Assembly (NCBI GenBank): GCA_035294465.1
Contig: DATGKW010000124.1
Location: 1 to 9,218 of the forward strand
Source of the DNA: Paraktedonobacter sp035294465
GTDB taxonomy: Bacteria; Chloroflexota; Ktedonobacteria; Ktedonobacterales; Ktedonobacteraceae
Direction: 5' to 3'
Length of the DNA stretch: 9,218 nt
Part shown: piece after piece, positions 6,031-9,218 of the stretch
Layout: the number at the start of each line of letters is the position of its first letter
How positions within the stretch are numbered: position 1 is the first letter of the stretch
Notes under the pieces: generated by a model
What the model saw: only the letters and a program-made list of their open reading frames with translations
Told to the model about the DNA's origin: nothing
Databases searched by the model: none
Program-made: the position numbers and the translations under genes

Positions 6031-7034
6031 GAGTTATCTCCGGCTATTTTGATGATTGTATGTCCCCGTGCTTCACCCTTGAGCACCCGCGCCAGGGCCT
6101 CTGGCAATTCCTCGAAGCTAGCCTCGTGTCCAATTGCGGTGAGCAATTGTGCCGGCTTGTAATCGCTGGCCAGCCGCTGCCATATTGTGCGCCGCAGCTC
6201 CATTGGACAAAGGACGGAATCGATGCCCAGCAGGCTCACCCCGCGCAAGATAAAGGGGAAGACACTCGTACTAAAGTTGATCCCGCCAGTATTGCCAAAC
6301 GCAGCGATTGAGCCGCCATATTTCGTTGTGCGGATCAAATAGGCCAGGGTTGAGCCACCAACTGCATCAACGCTGCCCGCCCAGAGTTCTTTTTCCAGCG
6401 GGCGATTGCTCTCCGCAGAAGTTACCCTGCGATCAAGGATCTCGTCGGCACCCAGTTCGCGCAAATATTCGTGCTCGGACGTTTTACCCGTGCTGGCCGC
6501 GACCTGGTAGCCCAGGTTGCGCAGAATACTGATCGCAATGCTGCCCGCGCCTCCGGTCGCGCCTGTCACCAGAACCGGCCCGCTTTCTGGTTCCAGGCCG
6601 TGCTGCTCCAGTCGATGGACAGCCAGGGCAGCAGTGAAGCCGGCTGTTCCCAGAGCCATCGACTCTTTCAGCGTCAAGCCCTGCGGCTTTGGTACTATCC
6701 AGTCCGCCTTGACCCGTGCGTATTCGCTAAAGCCTCCAAAGTGGCTGACTCCCAGCTCGTAACCAGTGACGATCACCTCGTCTCCCGCTTTAAAACGAGC
6801 GTCGTTCGACTCCTCGATCACGCCGGCCAGGTCGATGCCAGGCACAAAGGGATAAGTACGCACAATCCTACCCTCTGGGATCGAGGCCAGCCCATCCTTA
6901 TAGTTCACGCCCGAATATGCCACCTTGACCAGCACCTCGCCCGCTGGCAAATCCGCGCGGTTCAGCTCTCCCAGGCTCGCGCTAAAGCCTTCCCCTGTCT
7001 TGTTCACGATATATGCCCGAAACGTCGCTGCCAT
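6027..7034 (-). CDS. acuI: Acrylyl-CoA reductase / YhdH-YhfP family NADPH oxidoreductase
   Basis: This 335-aa medium-chain dehydrogenase/reductase has no zinc-binding cysteines. The N-terminal GroES-like domain has SGVNYKDGLA (41-50) and YPFVPGIDLAGVIE (61-74). The Rossmann domain has VLVTGATGGAGSIA (154-167) for nucleotide binding, followed by STGK, typical of NADPH users, and LGADEILDR. Subfamily marks are LGTAGFTAALAVHRLEQ (128-144), GSVDAVGGSTLA and FPFILRGVSLLGIDSVLCP (259-277). These fit the YhdH/YhfP/AcuI group, whose studied members reduce acrylyl-CoA to propionyl-CoA; the exact substrate here is inference and the symbol is provisional. Length is normal. It is on the same strand as the kinase (129 nt upstream) and sortase (66 nt downstream), and has its own extended -10 at 7124-7132. 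Confidence 0.85.
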   Translation of the reverse strand: MAATFRAYIVNKTGEGFSASLGELNRADLPAGEVLVKVAYSGVNYKDGLASIPEGRIVRTYPFVPGIDLAGVIEESNDARFKAGDEVIVTGYELGVSHFGGFSEYARVKADWIVPKPQGLTLKESMALGTAGFTAALAVHRLEQHGLEPESGPVLVTGATGGAGSIAISILRNLGYQVAASTGKTSEHEYLRELGADEILDRRVTSAESNRPLEKELWAGSVDAVGGSTLAYLIRTTKYGGSIAAFGNTGGINFSTSVFPFILRGVSLLGIDSVLCPMELRRTIWQRLASDYKPAQLLTAIGHEASFEELPEALARVLKGEARGHTIIKIAGDNS

Positions 7035-7123
7035 ACCTGCTCACTACTCACTTTCTCTGGACTTTTTATTCCTCGCCGCTCAGCGAAATCCGCTAGAGCG
7101 AACGGATAATCTTCCTTTTTTGC

Positions 7124-7132
7124 AGTATACCA
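7124..7132 (-). promoter_or_regulatory. Extended -10 promoter of the acrylyl-CoA reductase gene
   Basis: The minus strand reads TGGTATACT, an extended -10 with one mismatch in the hexamer. The -35 is poor. It lies about 90 nt before ATG 7034 and 32 nt after the kinase stop, so the reductase is probably transcribed separately from the kinase. Confidence 0.45.
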
Positions 7133-7163
7133 TTGTGTGGGGAAGCATACAGTACGTTTGTTG

Positions 7164-8540
7164 CTAGTAGAAACTAATCGAATTAAACAGCAGGAATGCC
7201 ACCAGAGCAATAATGCAGATTGCCACCACGAAAAGAATGAAGCGCCACATGATCTGATTTTCTTGCTGGGGCGACAGATTATTTTGAGGACCATACTGGT
7301 TCCACTGGTTTCGTGTCTGGCGCGGTGGGGCAAATGGCCCGAAGTTCTGGCGCTGCTGGAAAACCTGGCGTTGCTGCTGGCGAGGTGGCTGCGCGCTTTG
7401 ATAGTAGCCTGAATCGCCGTAGTCTGCCATCTGCTCTTGCCGCCTTCTTTCGGCTTCGTGCGCGAGCGTCCCGAACGAGTCGCTGGACGAACGTGAGGGG
7501 CCTGTTGCGGGCCTGGCCTGCTGCGGCTTCAGCGTTCGCGACGGCAACGGGCCACTCACCCGGTACGCGTCGGTTGTACCGAGGATGGACGTTCCAGCCA
7601 GCAACGACTCAACGTCCCGCCGCATCTCCTCTGGTGTCTGGTAACGCTCGTTCGCGTTAGGCTTCAGCGCTCTGGTCAGAATCTGTTCCAGTTGGGGCGA
7701 AACCCGCGGATTGAGCGTCCTGGCCGCAGGAAACTGGAACGGCGCGTACTCTCCCGGGTCACGATTCGTGACCAGATGGTGCAGGGTTGCGGCCAGGGCA
7801 TACAGGTCCGAACGCGGGTCCGCGAAGCCCTGGTATTGTTCCGGCGGCGCGTAACCTGGCGTGCCCAGAGCCGTTGTTTTTCTCCGCTGCCCGGCGACCA
7901 TGACGTTGGCGCGCGCAATGCCAAAATCAACCAGATGAGCGTGCTTATCGCCTTTCCCAATGATGATATTCGCTGGTTTGATATCGCGGTGAACAATCGC
8001 AGGCTTTTGCTTCGAGAGGTACTCCAGAATATCCAGCACCTCCAGGGTATAGCGCAGCGCGTCCTGCTCTTCCATAGGCTTGTGCGAGCGTTCTAGCCAG
8101 TCTTCCAGATTTTCTCCCTCCACATACTCCATCACCATATAGTAGCGCTTCTCCTCCTCGAAGCGATCCGTTACGTCAGGGATCAGAGGGTGATTGAGCC
8201 TGGCCAGGGTATCTACCTCGTGCTCAAAGTTGCGCATATCTTCTTGCAATTTATCTGGATCGGTGCTTTCAGGATTGAGCACCTTAATTACAACCAGTTT
8301 ATCGCTCAGGCGTGTATCTTTAGCCAGCAGTACCGAGCCCATGCCGCCCTCGCCCAGGGCTTTCACGATCACATAGCGTCCCTGTTGAAGGCTTGTGCCT
8401 GGAGCAAGCCCTGCTGCCGGCCCCTTCCCTCCGTTGCTTGTAACTGTAACTGTGGATGAGTTGTCTACAAGCTGCGCACCGCACTCCGTGCAGAAGTGCT
8501 CGCCCTGTTTATTCTCCGTTCCACAATGTGGACAAATCAT
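7164..8540 (-). CDS. Zinc-ribbon Hanks-type Ser/Thr protein kinase with C-terminal membrane anchor
   Basis: The protein is 458 aa. Residues 3-20 form a zinc ribbon (CPHC and CTEC). The kinase domain is about 55-315: Gly-loop GEGGMGSV 63-70, Lys86 in VVIKV, alphaC Glu about 108, catalytic loop HRDIKPAN 184-191, DFG 205-207, and activation segment TTALGTPGYAPPEQY 222-236. All catalytic residues are present, so it should be active. A low-complexity linker follows, very rich in Gln, Pro, Arg and Asn (about 376-428), then one membrane segment at 432-454 with only about four residues beyond it. The kinase therefore faces the cytoplasm and, unlike PknB-type kinases, has no external PASTA or sensor domain. 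Its input may come through the zinc ribbon or linker, which is inference. AGAGG lies about 11 nt before ATG 8540. No phosphatase or obvious substrate gene is adjacent. Confidence 0.92.
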   Translation of the reverse strand: MICPHCGTENKQGEHFCTECGAQLVDNSSTVTVTSNGGKGPAAGLAPGTSLQQGRYVIVKALGEGGMGSVLLAKDTRLSDKLVVIKVLNPESTDPDKLQEDMRNFEHEVDTLARLNHPLIPDVTDRFEEEKRYYMVMEYVEGENLEDWLERSHKPMEEQDALRYTLEVLDILEYLSKQKPAIVHRDIKPANIIIGKGDKHAHLVDFGIARANVMVAGQRRKTTALGTPGYAPPEQYQGFADPRSDLYALAATLHHLVTNRDPGEYAPFQFPAARTLNPRVSPQLEQILTRALKPNANERYQTPEEMRRDVESLLAGTSILGTTDAYRVSGPLPSRTLKPQQARPATGPSRSSSDSFGTLAHEAERRRQEQMADYGDSGYYQSAQPPRQQQRQVFQQRQNFGPFAPPRQTRNQWNQYGPQNNLSPQQENQIMWRFILFVVAICIIALVAFLLFNSISFY

Positions 8541-8646
8541 CAGATTAAAACCTCTTTCCCAGGCTTTTCTTTATGAGATGGATGTCGATGTCTTTACAAA
8601 CGCGTCTGTATTCCGGCATTTCAACAAAGCTATGCAGGCCCTCATC

Positions 8647-8703
8647 ATTATACATCATTTGTGCGTGCCATCGTTGTTTATAATACCTCTTGCTCATCTG
8701 CAA
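8647..8703 (-). promoter_or_regulatory. Candidate promoter region of the kinase gene
   Basis: Two minus-strand options lie in the 210-base gap before the kinase. One is a perfect TATAAT hexamer at 8652-8647, with a poor -35. The other is TTGCAG (8703-8698) with TATAAA (8682-8677), 15 nt apart. Either leaves a leader of roughly 100-130 nt, in which I see no clear hairpin or riboswitch. Confidence 0.4.
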
Positions 8704-8750
8704 GAAAAGTGTAGATGACCACAGGCTGGAGAAAATCGCTCACCGGGGAA

Positions 8751-9218
8751 CTATTCAACTTTCTCCACTGGTCGCGCAGTCAATTCAGATGGCAGTTGAT
8801 GGACCAGAGGTCTTTCTCCGGTTGAGAGCAGTGGATCAAGTTCTTCCCGTTCTAGCAGTGGCGGCTCCAGCACTTGCGCGTCCGGTTCGAGTTCGTGCCA
8901 CCATCGCGCGAGGAGTGCAGGATCGATCTCACCCAATCGGCCTGTCTGGGCCTTTTGCATCGACCAGTCGACTACAGCTTCGTCAAGAGGAATCTCATAT
9001 CCTGCTCGCTCGCTGAGTTTCCATTTGTGCAGCATGACGTCGAAGTATGCCTTGAGCGGGTCCTGTCCGACAGTGAGCACCTGGCGCAGAAGTAGAATCG
9101 CTGGTAGATGATAGTGCGTATACCAGTGCCGCGCAGCCTCTTCGAGCGAGACCTCTCGTTTCTCCTTGTCACTCATAATAGCTTGATGTCCCAGGATCAT
9201 ATTGTAAAAGCGGCGGGC
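8751..9218 (-). CDS. Unrecognised or DUF-type protein, C-terminal part (cut by right edge)
   Basis: The frame stays open to the right edge (ARRFYN precedes Met at 9200), so the protein probably begins outside the window; ATG 9200 has no clear Shine-Dalgarno. The visible 155 residues are soluble and mostly helical, with no membrane segment. Two similar stretches stand out: EVSLEEAARHWYTHYHLPAILLLR (residues 22-45) and HKWKLSERAGYEIPLDEAVVDW (64-85). Phrases like these, ending LSERAG..(I/V)xLxEA, recall from memory a Chloroflexi/Actinobacteria family with repeated LxxxxGxxVxxxEAxxxW helices (DUF4032-like or related). I cannot confirm the family name. The last 45 residues are rich in Glu, Pro and Leu and look disordered. 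It sits upstream of the kinase on the same strand, 210 nt away. Confidence 0.6.
   Translation of the reverse strand, partial: ARRFYNMILGHQAIMSDKEKREVSLEEAARHWYTHYHLPAILLLRQVLTVGQDPLKAYFDVMLHKWKLSERAGYEIPLDEAVVDWSMQKAQTGRLGEIDPALLARWWHELEPDAQVLEPPLLEREELDPLLSTGERPLVHQLPSELTARPVEKVE

Noticed and set aside
6471..7109. 212-codon plus-strand frame antisense to the reductase
   Set aside because: It lies opposite a well-supported gene in high-GC codon-biased DNA and has no family features.

Overview
This window reads as ordinary chromosomal DNA from a non-model, Gram-positive-type bacterium. The most likely source is a member of the Chloroflexota, perhaps class Ktedonobacteria. This is inferred from protein style: a zinc-ribbon/Hanks-type kinase with a tail anchor, a class F-like sortase, a YafY-type HTH-WYL regulator with wording typical of that group, and a secreted GH9-type enzyme. 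There is no 16S gene or other marker here, so the taxonomy is not proved. No tRNA, rRNA, CRISPR array, integrase or transposase was seen.

Layout from left to right. (1) 1-866, minus strand: the N-terminal third or so of a secreted GH9-like glycoside hydrolase, running off the left edge. (2) 867-1211: a non-coding gap holding that gene's leader and a striking perfect inverted repeat (25-bp arms, 7-nt loop) at 1085-1141. (3) 1212-2077, minus: a transglutaminase-like protein gene broken by one frameshift near 1930-1945. (4) 2296-3201, plus: a divergent HTH-WYL regulator whose C-terminus departs from the family and overlaps the next gene. A 16-bp dyad at 2188-2203 in the divergent gap is a candidate operator. 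(5) 3118-3744, minus: a membrane-anchored glucosaminidase-type protein. (6) 4186-5379, plus: glutaryl-CoA dehydrogenase, preceded by an extended -10 promoter. (7) 5376-5960, minus: a sortase whose stop codon interlocks with the dehydrogenase stop. (8) 6027-7034, minus: an AcuI/YhdH-type acrylyl-CoA reductase. (9) 7164-8540, minus: a zinc-ribbon Ser/Thr kinase. (10) 8751-9218, minus: the C-terminal part of an unrecognised or DUF-type protein, cut by the right edge.

The genes do not form one obvious pathway. Four concern the envelope or its control (GH9 enzyme, glucosaminidase, sortase, membrane kinase). Two are acyl-CoA or oxidoreductase enzymes. The regulator/transglutaminase pair looks like a self-contained divergent unit that may be decaying. 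Kinase, reductase and sortase share a strand, but the reductase appears to have its own promoter. I did not find convincing evidence of a new multi-gene system. The most unusual items are the long perfect hairpin at 1085-1141 and the damage on both sides of the regulator locus.
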